From an uncultured Duodenibacillus sp. (lineage in GTDB: Bacteria; Pseudomonadota; Gammaproteobacteria; Burkholderiales; Burkholderiaceae_F): a stretch of 64,000 bases of DNA. Below, piece by piece: positions 50,318-60,134 of the stretch. The notes under the pieces are model-generated. The model was not told the origin of the DNA, ran no database searches, and saw nothing but the letters and a program-made list of their open reading frames with translations. Made by a program: the position numbers and the translations under genes. Within the stretch, counting starts at the first letter, position 1; each line of letters starts with the position of its first letter. The stretch covers positions 1-64,000 of the forward strand of contig CALXQK010000007.1 in assembly GCA_944390745.1 (NCBI GenBank). Direction: 5' to 3'.

Positions 50318-53008
50318 ATGGAAGTCTCCCACTCGCTCAAATCCGCCTTCATCCCGCACGCCGTCGCCGTCGTCGGCGCCAGCGACCGGGAGGGAAGCCG
50401 GGGCACCTATGTCTGGAACGGCGTCATGAACGGGCGCCGTGCACTTGAGGCCTATCCGGTCAATCCCAAGTACAAGTACATCGGCGTGACGCCCTGCTGG
50501 GCCTCGCTCTCCGAGCTGCCTGCAAAGATTGACCTGGCGGTGATCACAACGCCGGCGCGCACGGTGACGGGACTTCTCAAGGAGTGCGGCAAGCTCGGCA
50601 TTGCCAACGTGCTGCTGTGCCCGGGCGACGACACCTTCACCCGCGACCGCATCTGGCGCCGGGACATCGCGCAGACTGCGGCGGAAAACGGCCTGCGCCT
50701 CATCGGCCCCTTCTCAATGGGCATCATGCGTCCCTCGATCGGACTCAACGTCAGCTACTGGCCGCAGCTTGCCGAAACCGGACCCGTGGCGCTCATCAGC
50801 CAGTCCGGGGCGCTCACCGCCTGCATCCTCGACACCGCCTCGCGCGGCACGGCCGGCTTTTCGAGCATCATCTCAAGCGGCCTGGAAAGCGACGTGTCGC
50901 TTGCCGAAATGATCGACTTCTTTGTCGAGGATCCGGAAACGGGCATCATCGCGCTTCAGATCGACACGCTCTACCACCCGCGCCCCTTTCTGTCAGCCGT
51001 GCGCGCGGCCTCGCGCAAGAAGCCCGTGGTGGTGCTCAAGGCCGGCCGCGGGCCGTCGGCCGAGCGGGTCACCGCCAGCCACCTGTGCTCCGTGCAGGGC
51101 AGCGACGAGGCCCTTGACGCGGCCCTTGCGCGTGCGGGCGCCGTGCGCTGCAGCCGCATCGAGGAGTTCTGCGCCACGCTCGAGGTGCTCGCCTGCGGCC
51201 GCGCTCCGCGCGCCGGGCGTCTGGCCGTGCTTGCCAACGGCATCGGTTTTGCGGCGCTCGCCGGCGACGCCTGCGACGCCGCAGGCGTGCGCCTGTCGGA
51301 ATTTTCCGGCGGCATGCAGCGCACGCTCAACAAGCTGCTCGGCCCGGCAAGTCCCATTCTCAATCCCCTGGCGCTCGGCTCGGACGCCACGCCTGAGGCC
51401 TTTGCCCGGGCGCTTGATCTGGCGCTTGCTGACGACGGCACCGATGCCGTTCTGGTCTCCGTGGCCCCCTCGGCGCTGATGAGTACGCCGCGCACGGCGC
51501 AGCTGCTGTCCGAATCCGCATCAAAAAGCTTCAAGCCCGTGCTTGTGAACTGGACCTCGGACGCTCCCGACGCCGAAATGCGGCTTGCCTTCAAGCGCTG
51601 CCGGCTGCCGTGCATCAGCACGCCGGATCTGGCCGCCCGCGCCTTTGCCAACCTGGTGCGCTGCGAGGAGCTCAAGCAAAAGCGCCTGGCCCCGCCGCCG
51701 GAGGGAAGCGACTACACCGAGGCCAAGCTTGACGTGGCGCGCGCCGTCATTGCAGACGCACGCGCGCGCTCGCAGCACATTCTCAACGATGAGCAGACCG
51801 TGCAGCTGCTGTCGGCCTTCGGCATCCGGTCGCTTCCGGCAAGCTTTGCCGACACGCCCGAGGCGGCCGTGGCGGCGGCAAGGCGCATCGGCTTTCCGGT
51901 GGCGCTCAAGATCTCGGCCGACGGCATCGGACACAAGACTGACGTGGGCGGCGTTTTGCTCAACGTGCTCACCGAGTCTGCCGTCGCCGAGGGGTTCCGG
52001 GACATCCGCGGGCAGCTCGCCCGGATGGCGCCGATGGCGCGCTTCAAGGGCGTGTTCGTGCAGAAGATGGCCGACATGCCGCACGCGCGCGAAATCTGCA
52101 TCGGCGCCGACACCGATCCGGTGTTCGGTCCCGTGATCTCGTTTTCGGCGGGCGGCCGCACCGGGGAAATCTTCTCCGAGCGCACGCTTGCCCTTGCGCC
52201 GCTGACCGAGCCGATGGCCCGGGACATGATCGCGCGCCACCCGATGTCGGCCTCGCTCGGGGCCTTTCGCGGCATGCCGCCCTGCTGCCGCGACGAGCTC
52301 GAGCGCGCTCTTTTGAAGCTCTCGGCGCTCATGAGCGAAATTCCGGCTGCGGCGCACGTGGCGATCAATCCCCTGCTCGTCGATGAAAACGGGCTTGTGG
52401 CGCTTGACGCATCGGTGTCGCTGTGCGCGCGCAAGGCCGCACCCGACGCGGACTACTCGCACATGCTGATCGCCCCCGCGCCCGTCTACGAGCGGCACGA
52501 CTTTAAGAGCAAGTCCGGCCTCATGCAGCTGCGCTGCATCAGGCCCGACGACTTTGCGGCCGAAAAGCGCCTGCTCGGGCGGCTCTCGGACAAGAGCGCG
52601 CGCATGCGCTTTCACAAGTCCGCCCACGAGGTGACCGACGACGAGATCGTGGACTTCACGCAGATCGACCAAGACCGGGAGGCGGCCTTCGTCATCGTCG
52701 ACAACAGCCGCGTTTCGCCTGAAATTCACGGCGCCGGACGCATTTTTGCCGTCCCGGGCTCGCAGAGCGCCGAGTTCGGCATCCTCATCGAGGACGTCTT
52801 TCAGCGCGCGGGTCTCGGATCCGTGCTCATGCAGGCCCTTGAGGACGAGGCGCGCCGCCGCGGCTGCAGGCGCATCCTGGGATACGTACTAAAGGGCAAT
52901 GACGCCATGGCCGGGTTCATGTCAAGCCGCGGCTACCGCGCCGCGGACTGCCCGGGCGATGCCAACTCGCTCATCTACGAGCTCGTACTCGACAAGCCGG
53001 GCTCTTGA
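50318..53008 (+). CDS. Pat-type protein: ADP-forming acyl-CoA synthetase domains plus GNAT acetyltransferase
   Basis: The 896-residue protein has a CoA-binding Rossmann domain (residues 10-135: AVAVVGASDREGSRGTYVWN), two succinyl-CoA-ligase-like domains (ALISQSGALTACILDTA; KPVVVLKAGRGPSAERVTAS, then HLCSVQGSDEAL), an ATP-grasp domain (about 490-700, FPVALKISADGIGHKTDVGG) and a C-terminal GNAT domain (about 740-885, FGILIEDVFQRAGLGSVLMQ). This order is that of Pat/PatZ lysine acetyltransferases, which acetylate acetyl-CoA synthetase and other proteins. The His of the phosphorylated loop in active ADP-forming ligases seems to be kept (TASHLCS), so ligase activity is not excluded. The frame is open to 50189 but MEVSHSLKSAF at 50318 matches the family start; no strong Shine-Dalgarno. 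Confidence 0.85.
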   Translation: MEVSHSLKSAFIPHAVAVVGASDREGSRGTYVWNGVMNGRRALEAYPVNPKYKYIGVTPCWASLSELPAKIDLAVITTPARTVTGLLKECGKLGIANVLLCPGDDTFTRDRIWRRDIAQTAAENGLRLIGPFSMGIMRPSIGLNVSYWPQLAETGPVALISQSGALTACILDTASRGTAGFSSIISSGLESDVSLAEMIDFFVEDPETGIIALQIDTLYHPRPFLSAVRAASRKKPVVVLKAGRGPSAERVTASHLCSVQGSDEALDAALARAGAVRCSRIEEFCATLEVLACGRAPRAGRLAVLANGIGFAALAGDACDAAGVRLSEFSGGMQRTLNKLLGPASPILNPLALGSDATPEAFARALDLALADDGTDAVLVSVAPSALMSTPRTAQLLSESASKSFKPVLVNWTSDAPDAEMRLAFKRCRLPCISTPDLAARAFANLVRCEELKQKRLAPPPEGSDYTEAKLDVARAVIADARARSQHILNDEQTVQLLSAFGIRSLPASFADTPEAAVAAARRIGFPVALKISADGIGHKTDVGGVLLNVLTESAVAEGFRDIRGQLARMAPMARFKGVFVQKMADMPHAREICIGADTDPVFGPVISFSAGGRTGEIFSERTLALAPLTEPMARDMIARHPMSASLGAFRGMPPCCRDELERALLKLSALMSEIPAAAHVAINPLLVDENGLVALDASVSLCARKAAPDADYSHMLIAPAPVYERHDFKSKSGLMQLRCIRPDDFAAEKRLLGRLSDKSARMRFHKSAHEVTDDEIVDFTQIDQDREAAFVIVDNSRVSPEIHGAGRIFAVPGSQSAEFGILIEDVFQRAGLGSVLMQALEDEARRRGCRRILGYVLKGNDAMAGFMSSRGYRAADCPGDANSLIYELVLDKPGS

Positions 53009-53049
53009 GATTGATCCATCAAACTTCTGACGACATCACAATACGCACC

Positions 53050-53799
53050 ATGCCTCTTCACGAAACACTGCACGAGCACGTTCTGACCCTTGAAATTTCG
53101 CACCCCGAGCGGCGCAACACGCTTGACGCGGCCATGCTCGAGGCTCTGGCCGGCGCCTTCGTCCGCGCCTCGCAAGACCCTGACGTGCGCGCCGTCCTTG
53201 TGCACGCGCAGCCGGGAATCTTCTCGGCCGGCTCAGACATCGCCCAGGAGATGGATGCCGGGTCCGGCTACGAGGAAAAGGGCCGGGAGCTGGTGCAGGC
53301 GATTGCCGCCTGCAGCAGGCCGGTCGTCGCCTGCGTCGAGGGTCCGGCCGTCGGCCTTGCCGTGACGATGCTCTACTACTGCGACCTTGTCTATGCCTCG
53401 CCGCAGGCGCTCTTCTCGCTTCCGGCAACGGCCCTCGGCCTTGTCCCGGGGCTCGGGGCAACCTATCTGGCGCTCTCGCAGGCGGGCTACCACAAGGCGG
53501 CCGAAAAGATTCTTCTCTCCGAGCCGATCACGGCCGAGGAGGCGCTTGCCATGCGGCTTGTCAGCGGGCTCTTTCCCAACGAGGAGGTCCGCGCGCAGGC
53601 GCAGGCCAGGGCCGAGCGCCTTGCCCGCCTGTCGCCAGCGGCCGTGCAGGCCGCCAAGGCGCTGCTGAGCGCCGCGCTTGAAGCGCCCCTGTCGACGAGC
53701 CGCGCCCTTGAGGAGGAGGCGCTCAGGACGCTTCGCGCAAGTCCCGAGGCCCGGGAGGCCTGCAGCGCCTTTCTCGAGGGCCGCAAGCCGAGGTTCTGA
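53050..53799 (+). CDS. Enoyl-CoA hydratase/isomerase family protein
   Basis: The 249-residue protein shows the crotonase fold: LTLEISHPERRNTLDAAMLE, GIFSAGSDIAQEM (oxyanion-hole region, usually FSAGxDL), VVACVEGPAVGLAVTMLYYC and LGLVPGLGATYLAL. The catalytic Glu of true hydratases (GxxPGxGxTxxL context) is not obvious: LVPGLGATYL has Leu/Val where Glu often precedes Pro, which fits isomerase-type or peroxisomal-ECI-like members. It lies 41 bases after the Pat-like gene and may be cotranscribed. The ATG at 53050 is preferred to a TTG at 53005; a Shine-Dalgarno is lacking. Confidence 0.8.
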   Translation: MPLHETLHEHVLTLEISHPERRNTLDAAMLEALAGAFVRASQDPDVRAVLVHAQPGIFSAGSDIAQEMDAGSGYEEKGRELVQAIAACSRPVVACVEGPAVGLAVTMLYYCDLVYASPQALFSLPATALGLVPGLGATYLALSQAGYHKAAEKILLSEPITAEEALAMRLVSGLFPNEEVRAQAQARAERLARLSPAAVQAAKALLSAALEAPLSTSRALEEEALRTLRASPEAREACSAFLEGRKPRF

Positions 53800-53848
53800 G
53801 CCCTTCTTCTGAAGCTTCCAATTTCCCTACGCAACCGGAGCACCCAAC

Positions 53849-54859
53849 ATGCGCGTCCTTCTGACGGGCGGCACGGGCTTCATCGGCTCACACACGGCCG
53901 TGGAGCTTCTTGCCGCAAACCACGACGTCTTCATCTGCGACAACCTCTGCAACAGCTCGCGGGAGACGCTCACGGCCATTGAGTCGATCACCGGCAGGCG
54001 CCCCGTCTTCTTTGAAAGCGACATTCGCGACGCAAGGGCCATGCGCGGCATTCTCGGCGACAACGGGATTGAGGCCGTGATTCACTTTGCGGGCCTCAAG
54101 GCCGTGGGCGAGAGCTGCGTCAAGCCCCTTGCCTACTACGACAACAACGTCTCGGGCACGGTGACGCTTCTTGAGGCGATGCAGGCGACGGGCTGCCGCA
54201 CGCTCATCTTCTCAAGCTCCTCGACCGTATACGGCACCCCGCAGAAACTGCCGCTCACCGAGGATCACCCCGTGGGCGGCGTCACCAACCCCTACGGGCG
54301 CACAAAGCTCATCATTGAGAAAATCCTGGCCGATCTCTGTGCGGCCGACGCCGAATTCTCTGCCGTGTGCCTGCGCTACTTCAACCCGATCGGTGCGCAC
54401 CCCTCCGGGCTGATCGGAGAAAATCCCAACGGCATTCCCAACAACCTTCTGCCCTACGTGGCGCGCGTGGCCGCGGGCGTGCTCAAGGAGGTCAACGTCT
54501 TCGGCGACGACTATCCGACGCCTGACGGCACGGGCGTGCGCGACTACATCCACGTCATGGATCTTGCACGCGGCCATGCCCTGGCGCTGCAGTATGCCGC
54601 CGGCCGCAGCGGCTGGGACGCCATCAACCTGGGCACCGGGAAGGGCTACAGCGTGCTCGAAATCATCCGCGCCTTTGAAAAGGCCTGCGGACATCCGGTT
54701 GCCTACCGCATTGCGCCGCGGCGTGCGGGCGACATCGCCGCCAACTGGGCTGATCCCTCCAAGGCGCAGCGGCTTCTGGGCTGGAGGGCCGAGCGCGGCC
54801 TTGAGGACATGTGCGCCACGGCCTGGAACTTCCAGCAGCGCCTTTTGAGCGGCAAATAA
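53849..54859 (+). CDS. galE: UDP-glucose 4-epimerase GalE
   Basis: GalE interconverts UDP-glucose and UDP-galactose using tightly bound NAD. The 336-residue protein begins with the Rossmann motif VLLTGGTGFIGSHTAVELL, has the catalytic Ser region FSSSSTVYGTP and the YxxxK motif (NPYGRTK), and later YFNPIGAHPSGLIGENPNGI with GDDYPTPDGTGVRDYIHVMD, all diagnostic of bacterial GalE. GGAG stands nine bases before the ATG. No other galactose or polysaccharide gene is adjacent. It supplies UDP-galactose for envelope glycans. Confidence 0.95.
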   Translation: MRVLLTGGTGFIGSHTAVELLAANHDVFICDNLCNSSRETLTAIESITGRRPVFFESDIRDARAMRGILGDNGIEAVIHFAGLKAVGESCVKPLAYYDNNVSGTVTLLEAMQATGCRTLIFSSSSTVYGTPQKLPLTEDHPVGGVTNPYGRTKLIIEKILADLCAADAEFSAVCLRYFNPIGAHPSGLIGENPNGIPNNLLPYVARVAAGVLKEVNVFGDDYPTPDGTGVRDYIHVMDLARGHALALQYAAGRSGWDAINLGTGKGYSVLEIIRAFEKACGHPVAYRIAPRRAGDIAANWADPSKAQRLLGWRAERGLEDMCATAWNFQQRLLSGK

Positions 54860-54910
54860 AAAATGCCGGCCGTCATGTTCGCCGCGAGGCGAAGCATGCA
54901 GCCGGCATTT
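54857..54910 (-). terminator. Terminator of the ribosomal cluster (after rplQ), shared with galE
   Basis: A 10-bp perfect outer stem (54861-54870 with 54901-54910) encloses a smaller hairpin. On the minus strand it ends in a T-rich tract (complement of 54857-54863), as expected for the end of the rplQ transcript. On the plus strand it follows galE directly but has only three T residues. Confidence 0.85.
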
Positions 54911-54954
54911 CAGGGCCCTGCGCCCGAGGATTCGGGCGCGTGCAGCGAGAGCAG

Positions 54955-55362
54955 TTACTCGGCCTTGGCCTCCGTCTTGGCTTCCTCAACAGCCTCGACT
55001 TCCTGAACGCGCTCGGTGAGCTCCATGTAGGCCATGGGAGCGTTGTCGCCCACGCGATAGCCCATCTTCAGGATGCGGGTGTAGCCGCCGTTGCGGTTGG
55101 CAAAGCGCGGGCCAAGCACGTTGAAGAGCTTGGTGACCATTTCGCGGTCGCGCAGACGGTTGAAGGCGAGACGGCGGTTGGCAACCGTGTCCGTCTTGCC
55201 CAGGGTGATCATGGGCTCAACCACGCGGCGCAGCTCCTTGGCCTTGGGAAGGGTGGTCTTGATGGCTTCGTGACGGATGAGCGAGTTCATCATGTTGCGA
55301 AGCATCGCGAGACGATGCGCAGAGGTGCGGTTGAGTTTGCGAAGACCAGAACGATGACGCAT
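54955..55362 (-). CDS. rplQ: 50S ribosomal protein L17
   Basis: The 135-residue protein starts [20 protein letters not shown] and has [20 protein letters not shown] and [20 protein letters not shown], the L17 signatures. It ends in an acidic Glu/Ala tail (from about residue 115). It is the last gene of the alpha operon, but 265 bases separate it from rpoA and a promoter-like sequence lies in that gap, so it may be partly independently transcribed. Confidence 0.97.
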   Translation of the reverse strand: MRHRSGLRKLNRTSAHRLAMLRNMMNSLIRHEAIKTTLPKAKELRRVVEPMITLGKTDTVANRRLAFNRLRDREMVTKLFNVLGPRFANRNGGYTRILKMGYRVGDNAPMAYMELTERVQEVEAVEEAKTEAKAE

Positions 55363-55502
55363 TTTTAAAGTTTCCTATGAATGTCTTTGACCGGCTCGGC
55401 GGCCCCCGGAGGGACTTTTGAGCGGTCTCCCGACTCTTCGATCCGAGGGACGGCGCAATTGCCGTCCACGGCGGGCGGGTTGTGGTTTGTCGAAAGGTTT
55501 GA

Positions 55503-55530
55503 AGTGTACACCATTTTGACGACACTTCAA
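55503..55530 (-). promoter_or_regulatory. Possible promoter for rplQ
   Basis: On the minus strand TTGAAG (complement of 55525-55530) and TACACT (complement of 55503-55508) are 16 bases apart, about 140 bases before the rplQ start. Confidence 0.5.
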
Positions 55531-55561
55531 GAAAAAACAAAAGAAATCAATGCGCCCGCAC

Positions 55562-55588
55562 GCCGCCCGAAGCAAGACCCCGGGCGGC
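55562..55588 (-). terminator. Hairpin after rpoA, possible partial terminator
   Basis: An 8-bp perfect GC stem (55562-55569 with 55581-55588) is followed on the minus strand, after about 14 bases, by a T-rich tract. The distance makes full termination doubtful; it may reduce read-through from rpoA into rplQ. Confidence 0.4.
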
Positions 55589-55627
55589 GGCCGCTGCATG
55601 CGGCCGCAGGGGCGCGGTGCCGCTTGA

Positions 55628-56623
55628 CTAGTGCTCGAGACTGGCGGGCGGCCAGTTCTCGAGGCGCATGCCGAGCGTCAGGCCGTGGGCGGCAAGCACT
55701 TCCTTGATTTCGTTGAGCGACTTGCGGCCCAGATTCGGGGTCTTGAGCAGCTCGTTTTCCGTGCGCTGGATCAGATCGCCGATGTAGTAGATGTTCTCGG
55801 CCTTGAGGCAGTTGGCGCTGCGAACCGTCAGCTCGAGGTCGTCGACCGGGCGCATCAGGATCGGATCGAGCGGCGGCGGAACATCCTCCTGCTCCTGCTG
55901 GTCAACCTCGGCCTCGGTGCGGATCGAGCCGAAGATCGACAGCTGGTCCTGCAGGATGTGCACGGCCTGCTTGAGGGCGTCCTCGGGGCTGATGACGCCG
56001 TTGGTCTCAATCGTCATCTCGAGCTTGTCAAGGTCGGTGCGCTGCGCGACGCGGGCGGCGGACACCGAGTAGGCGACGCGGCGCACGGGCGAGAAGCTGG
56101 CATCCATGATGATGCGGCCGATCGTCTGCTTGCTGTAGTCGTCGCGGAAGGCGCGCATGTCGCCGGGCTGGTAGCCGCGGCCGCTTTCAACGCGCACCTG
56201 CATGTCGAGCTTGCCGCCGGAGAGGTTGGCGATGACATGGTCCGGATTGAGAACGGTCACGTCGTGCGGCAGCTCAAAGTCAGAGGCCTTCACGGGGCCG
56301 GTGCCGGACTTCGACAGGCGAAGCATGACGTCCTCGCGGCCGCCCTCGAGCTTGAAGATCACGCCCTTGAGATTGAGAAGGATGTCGACCACGTCCTCGA
56401 TGACGCCGTCGATCTGGGAGTACTCGTGAACCACGCCGACAATGGTGGCCTCCGTCGGGGCGTAGCCCACCATCGAGGCCAGCAGAATGCGGCGCAGCGC
56501 GTTGCCGAGCGTGTGGCCGTAGCCGCGCTCAAAGGGTTCGAGCGTGATGACGGCAAGGTTGGGGTTCTTTTCGTCGATGACGGCCTCAACCGTCGTCGGC
56601 TTCAAGAGCGTCGTGTTAGCCAT
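55628..56623 (-). CDS. rpoA: RNA polymerase alpha subunit
   Basis: The 331-residue protein has the N-terminal dimerisation domain ([35 protein letters not shown]) and the C-terminal domain ([36 protein letters not shown]), where the Arg in VRSANC contacts UP-element DNA. Length matches E. coli RpoA (329 aa). The ATG at 56623 is chosen on family alignment, with GAGGAAA upstream; the frame begins 7 codons earlier. It sits between rpsD and rplQ as usual. Confidence 0.98.
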   Translation of the reverse strand: MANTTLLKPTTVEAVIDEKNPNLAVITLEPFERGYGHTLGNALRRILLASMVGYAPTEATIVGVVHEYSQIDGVIEDVVDILLNLKGVIFKLEGGREDVMLRLSKSGTGPVKASDFELPHDVTVLNPDHVIANLSGGKLDMQVRVESGRGYQPGDMRAFRDDYSKQTIGRIIMDASFSPVRRVAYSVSAARVAQRTDLDKLEMTIETNGVISPEDALKQAVHILQDQLSIFGSIRTEAEVDQQEQEDVPPPLDPILMRPVDDLELTVRSANCLKAENIYYIGDLIQRTENELLKTPNLGRKSLNEIKEVLAAHGLTLGMRLENWPPASLEH

Positions 56624-56700
56624 GTGTGTGATTTCCTCTTTCAATACCCTCGGCTCGTTACACCGATAAGGCTGAATGGTTGGAAAAATTTCGGGGGTTT

Positions 56701-56743
56701 GAAAAATAGCGACGCGTCCGGCACCCCGAAAAGAGCCGGACGC
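56701..56743 (-). terminator. Hairpin between rpsD and rpoA, possible attenuator
   Basis: A 9-bp perfect stem (56714-56722 with 56735-56743) is followed on the minus strand, after seven bases, by five T residues. It lies inside the 192-base rpsD-rpoA gap and could partly terminate or stabilise the upstream mRNA end. Confidence 0.5.
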
Positions 56744-56815
56744 TGAGAATTCGTCGGGCCGTCCGGACCGGGCGCTGCACTACAGGGCCCGGCGCGAACG
56801 GCGCCGTCAACCAGA

Positions 56816-57442
56816 TTAACGCGAATAGTATTCGACGACGAGTGCCTCGTTGATGTCGCCCGTGATGTCCTCGCGGGCGGGCGCGTTCTTGAACGTGCCC
56901 TCCATCTTCTTGGCATCCACGCTCACCCAGGCCGGGAAGCCGTTCTGGCCGGCCAGATCAAGCGCTTCAATGATGCGGGTCTGCTTCTTGGCGGACTCGC
57001 GAACGGAGATGACGTCACCGGCCTTCACGCTGTAGGACGGGATGTTGCACTTCTTGCCGTTGACGAGGATCGCGCAGTGGCTCACGAGCTGGCGCGCTTC
57101 AGCACGCGTCGAGCCGAAGCCCATGCGATAGACGACGTTGTCAAGGCGGCTTTCGAGCAGGGCAAGCATGATTTCACCCGTGTTGCCGGTGCGGCGGCTT
57201 GCTTCTGCATAGTAGCGGCGGAACTGGCGCTCGAGGACGCCGTAGATACGCTTGATCTTCTGCTTTTCACGCAGCTGCGTACCGTAGTCCGAGAGACGCT
57301 GCCCGGAGGTCTTGCCGTGCTGGCCGGGCTTGACGCCGGAATCCTTGACCTTGGAGTCGAAGGAACGGCGGGCGCTCTTCAGATTGAGGTCGGAACCCTC
57401 GCGGCGCGAGAGCTTCAACTTGGGACCGAGATATCGTGCCAT
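56816..57442 (-). CDS. rpsD: 30S ribosomal protein S4
   Basis: The 208-residue protein begins [20 protein letters not shown] and includes [40 protein letters not shown] and the S4 RNA-binding region [20 protein letters not shown]. It lacks the N-terminal zinc cysteines, as in E. coli S4. S4 starts 16S rRNA assembly and in E. coli represses the alpha operon. The ATG at 57442 has GAGG upstream; the longer frame is not used. A TTGACA/TATCCT pair 15 bases apart in the gap before it is a possible minor promoter. Confidence 0.97.
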   Translation of the reverse strand: MARYLGPKLKLSRREGSDLNLKSARRSFDSKVKDSGVKPGQHGKTSGQRLSDYGTQLREKQKIKRIYGVLERQFRRYYAEASRRTGNTGEIMLALLESRLDNVVYRMGFGSTRAEARQLVSHCAILVNGKKCNIPSYSVKAGDVISVRESAKKQTRIIEALDLAGQNGFPAWVSVDAKKMEGTFKNAPAREDITGDINEALVVEYYSR

Positions 57443-57545
57443 TTTATCTGTTACCTCTTCTATCCTGCGGATCAGACCGCATTGAGTTCGCGATTGACGA
57501 TATTTGCAACGCAAACGCAGGATACGAATTTCAATGTTTTGTCAA

Positions 57546-57944
57546 TTACACGCGACGACGCTTGGAGGGGCGAACACCGTTGTGAGGAATCGGCGTGACG
57601 TCCTGGATGCTGGTGACGCGAATGCCGAGGGCATTGAGCGCACGCACGCTGGACTCGCGGCCGGGGCCGGGCCCCATGATGCGGACTTCGACGTTCTTCA
57701 AACCGTATTCAAGAGCGATCTTGCCGGCGTGTTCGGCAGCCACCTGGGCGGCGAACGGCGTGGACTTGCGGGAGCCCTTGAAACCCTGGGCGCCGGCCGA
57801 CGAGGCGGCCACGGCATTGCCCTGGCGGTCGGTGATGGTGATGATGGTGTTGTTAAACGACGCATGCACGTGGGCGATGCCTTCGGTCACAACCTTCTTC
57901 ACCTTCTTGCGGGCGCGGGTGGCCTGCTGAGACTTGGGAGCCAT
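57546..57944 (-). CDS. rpsK: 30S ribosomal protein S11
   Basis: The 132-residue protein has [37 protein letters not shown] and the C-terminal [24 protein letters not shown], all diagnostic of S11, a platform protein near the 3' end of 16S rRNA. It follows rpsM by 19 bases. Confidence 0.97.
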   Translation of the reverse strand: MAPKSQQATRARKKVKKVVTEGIAHVHASFNNTIITITDRQGNAVAASSAGAQGFKGSRKSTPFAAQVAAEHAGKIALEYGLKNVEVRIMGPGPGRESSVRALNALGIRVTSIQDVTPIPHNGVRPSKRRRV

Positions 57945-57963
57945 AGTGTACCTTCAGGATGAG

Positions 57964-58329
57964 TTACTTCTTGAGCGCCACACCAGCCTTGCGCGGGCCC
58001 TTGCGGGTGCGGGCGTTGGTGCGGGTGCGCTGACCGCGGACCGGCAGGCCGCGGCGATGACGGAAGCCGCGATAGGTGCCGAGGTCGATCAAGCGCTTGA
58101 TCGAGAGCTGAACTTCGCGGCGCAGGTCACCTTCAACGGTGTACTTGCCGACCGCGTCGCGGATCTTTTCGAGTTCCGCGTCCGTCAGATCCTTGACCTT
58201 CTTGGAATATTCAATGCCGCAGGAGTCCAAAATCTCCTTGGCACGCGGGCGGCCGATGCCATAGATGGCAGTCAGGCCGATCACGGCGTGCTGATTCGGC
58301 GGAATGTTGATACCGGCGATACGAGCCAT
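57964..58329 (-). CDS. rpsM: 30S ribosomal protein S13
   Basis: The 121-residue protein starts [20 protein letters not shown] and has [17 protein letters not shown] and [20 protein letters not shown], the S13 signatures. S13 contacts the P-site tRNA and forms the subunit bridges B1a/B1b. It follows rpmJ by 14 bases. Confidence 0.97.
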   Translation of the reverse strand: MARIAGINIPPNQHAVIGLTAIYGIGRPRAKEILDSCGIEYSKKVKDLTDAELEKIRDAVGKYTVEGDLRREVQLSIKRLIDLGTYRGFRHRRGLPVRGQRTRTNARTRKGPRKAGVALKK

Positions 58330-58343
58330 TTGTATTTACCTCA

Positions 58344-58457
58344 TTAGCCTTGACGCTGCTTGTGACGCGGGTCCTCGCAGATCACGCGCACAACGCCTTT
58401 GCGCTTAATGATCTTGCACTTGCGGCACATTTTCTTGACCGAAGCGTTAACCTTCAT
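58344..58457 (-). CDS. rpmJ: 50S ribosomal protein L36
   Basis: A 37-residue protein ([20 protein letters not shown], ending HKQRQG) that carries the zinc-binding residues CxxC, Cys and His of the C+ form of L36. It was read directly from the minus strand: the start ATG lies at 58457 and the stop TAA at 58344. It starts the segment rpmJ-rpsM-rpsK-rpsD-rpoA-rplQ, preceded by a promoter-like sequence. Confidence 0.95.
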   Translation of the reverse strand: MKVNASVKKMCRKCKIIKRKGVVRVICEDPRHKQRQG

Positions 58458-58770
58458 TGTTCATCTCCAGCCCCCGTCCTGTCCGGACGAGGACGTTCTA
58501 TAAAGAGTGCCAACACGGGGAAAGGACGGAATTTTATCCGTTTTTTCCAAAAAAACAAGCCTCTGCACTGTTGCGTTTGCACGAATGGGACGTAGTGCAT
58601 CCCCTCGCCGCCCCAGTGCTGGGGAGTTCGAAGGGTCGCGCACACAAGATCCTGTGCCGCAGCCCCTCGCCTTCTTTTTTCAGAACCGTCCCCGTGAAGC
58701 GGGCTGCACTCTGGTTGGGATGCAACCCCTCAGCGGCACCGGTTGTTGCGGCCACGGAGTCTCTGGAAAA
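58458..58770. other. secY-rpmJ gap without infA
   Basis: This 313-base gap interrupts the spc-alpha cluster. In several betaproteobacteria infA lies here, but no frame encodes an IF-1-like protein. It holds a small perfect hairpin on the minus strand (CCCCAG/CTGGGG near 58613-58626) and the promoter-like boxes at 58531-58558. Confidence 0.6.
58531..58558 (-). promoter_or_regulatory. Possible promoter for the rpmJ-rpsM segment
   Basis: On the minus strand TTGTTT (complement of 58553-58558) and TAAAAT (complement of 58531-58536) are 16 bases apart, about 75 bases before the rpmJ start. Confidence 0.5.
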
Positions 58771-60099
58771 TCAGAGTCCGGAGCCAAAGCCCTTGAAGTT
58801 GGTCTTCTTGAGCAGATTTTCATACTGGTGCGACATCATGTAGGCCTGGACCTGATTCATGAAGTCCATCGTCACGACCACCACAATCAGCAGCGAGGTG
58901 CCGCCGAAGTAGAACGGAACGTTGAAGCGCAGATTCAGGAATTCGGGCACAAGGCACACGAACGTCAGGTAGGCAGCGCCGCCGAGCGTCAGGCGCACAA
59001 GCACCTTGTCGATGTAGCGGGCCGTCTGCTCGCCCGGACGAATGCCCGGAACGAACGCACCACTCTTTTTCAAATTCTCCGCGGTCTCCTTCGGGTTGAA
59101 GACAAGCGCCGTGTAGAAGAACGCAAAGAAAATAATCAAAGCCGCGTAAAGAAGGGTGTACAGCGGCTGGCCGGGGCTCAGGGCCGCGGCCAGGTCGCGG
59201 ATCCAGCGCGTGGAGTCGCCGCTTGTAAACCACCCGGCGAGCGTGGCAGGAAACAGGATCAGCGACGAAGCAAAGATCGGGGGAATCACACCCGACATGT
59301 TCATCTTAAGCGGCAGGTACGAGGCCTGGCCGCCGTAGATCTTGTTGCCGATCTGCCGGCGCGCGTAGTTCACGGTGATGCGGCGCTGTCCGCGCTCGAT
59401 GAAGACCACGAAGGCCGTCACGAGCACGACGACGGCAATCACGAAGATCGCAGCCAGCGGCGAGATGGCGCCCGTGCTCACAAGCTGGAACAGTCCGCTT
59501 GCGGCGTTGGGCAGGCCCGCCACGATGCCTGCGAAGATGATGATCGAAATGCCGTTGCCGAGGCCGCGCTCGGTGATCTGCTCGCCGAGCCACATCAGGA
59601 ACATGGTGCCCGTCACGAGGCTCACCGCACACGTGAAGCGGAACATGTAGCCCGGATTGATCACCAGGCCGGCCTGGGTTTCCAGCGCAACCGCGATGCC
59701 GACAGCCTGAAAGAAGCCCAGCGCGAGCGTGCCGTAGCGCGTGTACTGGGTGATCTTGCGGCGGCCGGCATTGCCTTCCTTGCGCAACGCTTCAAGACTC
59801 GGCAGCACGTACGACAGCATCTGCATGATGATCGATGCAGAGATGTAGGGCATGATGCCGAGCGCAAAGACCGAGAAGCGCGACAGAGCGCCACCGGAGA
59901 ACATGTTGAACAGCCCGAGAATGCCGCCCTGCTGCTCGCTGAAGAGCTGGCGAAGCATGTCGGGATCGATGCCCGGCACCGGCACATGCGCACCGATGCG
60001 GTACACCACTAGAGCGAGCAGGAGGAAGATCAGGCGACCCTTGAGGTCGCCGTACTTCGCCCAACCCGTCGGTTTCGTCGTACTGGGGCTGGTCGCCAC
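58771..60099 (-). CDS. secY: Preprotein translocase subunit SecY
   Basis: The 442-residue protein has ten membrane segments and the SecY signatures [50 protein letters not shown] and [26 protein letters not shown]. It forms the channel of the Sec translocon in the inner membrane with SecE and SecG. It lies in the usual spc-operon position after rplO. A 313-base gap to rpmJ follows. Confidence 0.97.
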   Translation of the reverse strand: MATSPSTTKPTGWAKYGDLKGRLIFLLLALVVYRIGAHVPVPGIDPDMLRQLFSEQQGGILGLFNMFSGGALSRFSVFALGIMPYISASIIMQMLSYVLPSLEALRKEGNAGRRKITQYTRYGTLALGFFQAVGIAVALETQAGLVINPGYMFRFTCAVSLVTGTMFLMWLGEQITERGLGNGISIIIFAGIVAGLPNAASGLFQLVSTGAISPLAAIFVIAVVVLVTAFVVFIERGQRRITVNYARRQIGNKIYGGQASYLPLKMNMSGVIPPIFASSLILFPATLAGWFTSGDSTRWIRDLAAALSPGQPLYTLLYAALIIFFAFFYTALVFNPKETAENLKKSGAFVPGIRPGEQTARYIDKVLVRLTLGGAAYLTFVCLVPEFLNLRFNVPFYFGGTSLLIVVVVTMDFMNQVQAYMMSHQYENLLKKTNFKGFGSGL

Positions 60100-60134
60100 G
60101 TCTCTATCCTTAAAGCGTTGGTTGACCTAAAGAA

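Noticed and set aside
58458-58770. Hidden infA gene between secY and rpmJ
   Set aside because: All frames on the minus strand were read for an IF-1-like sequence; none encodes one.
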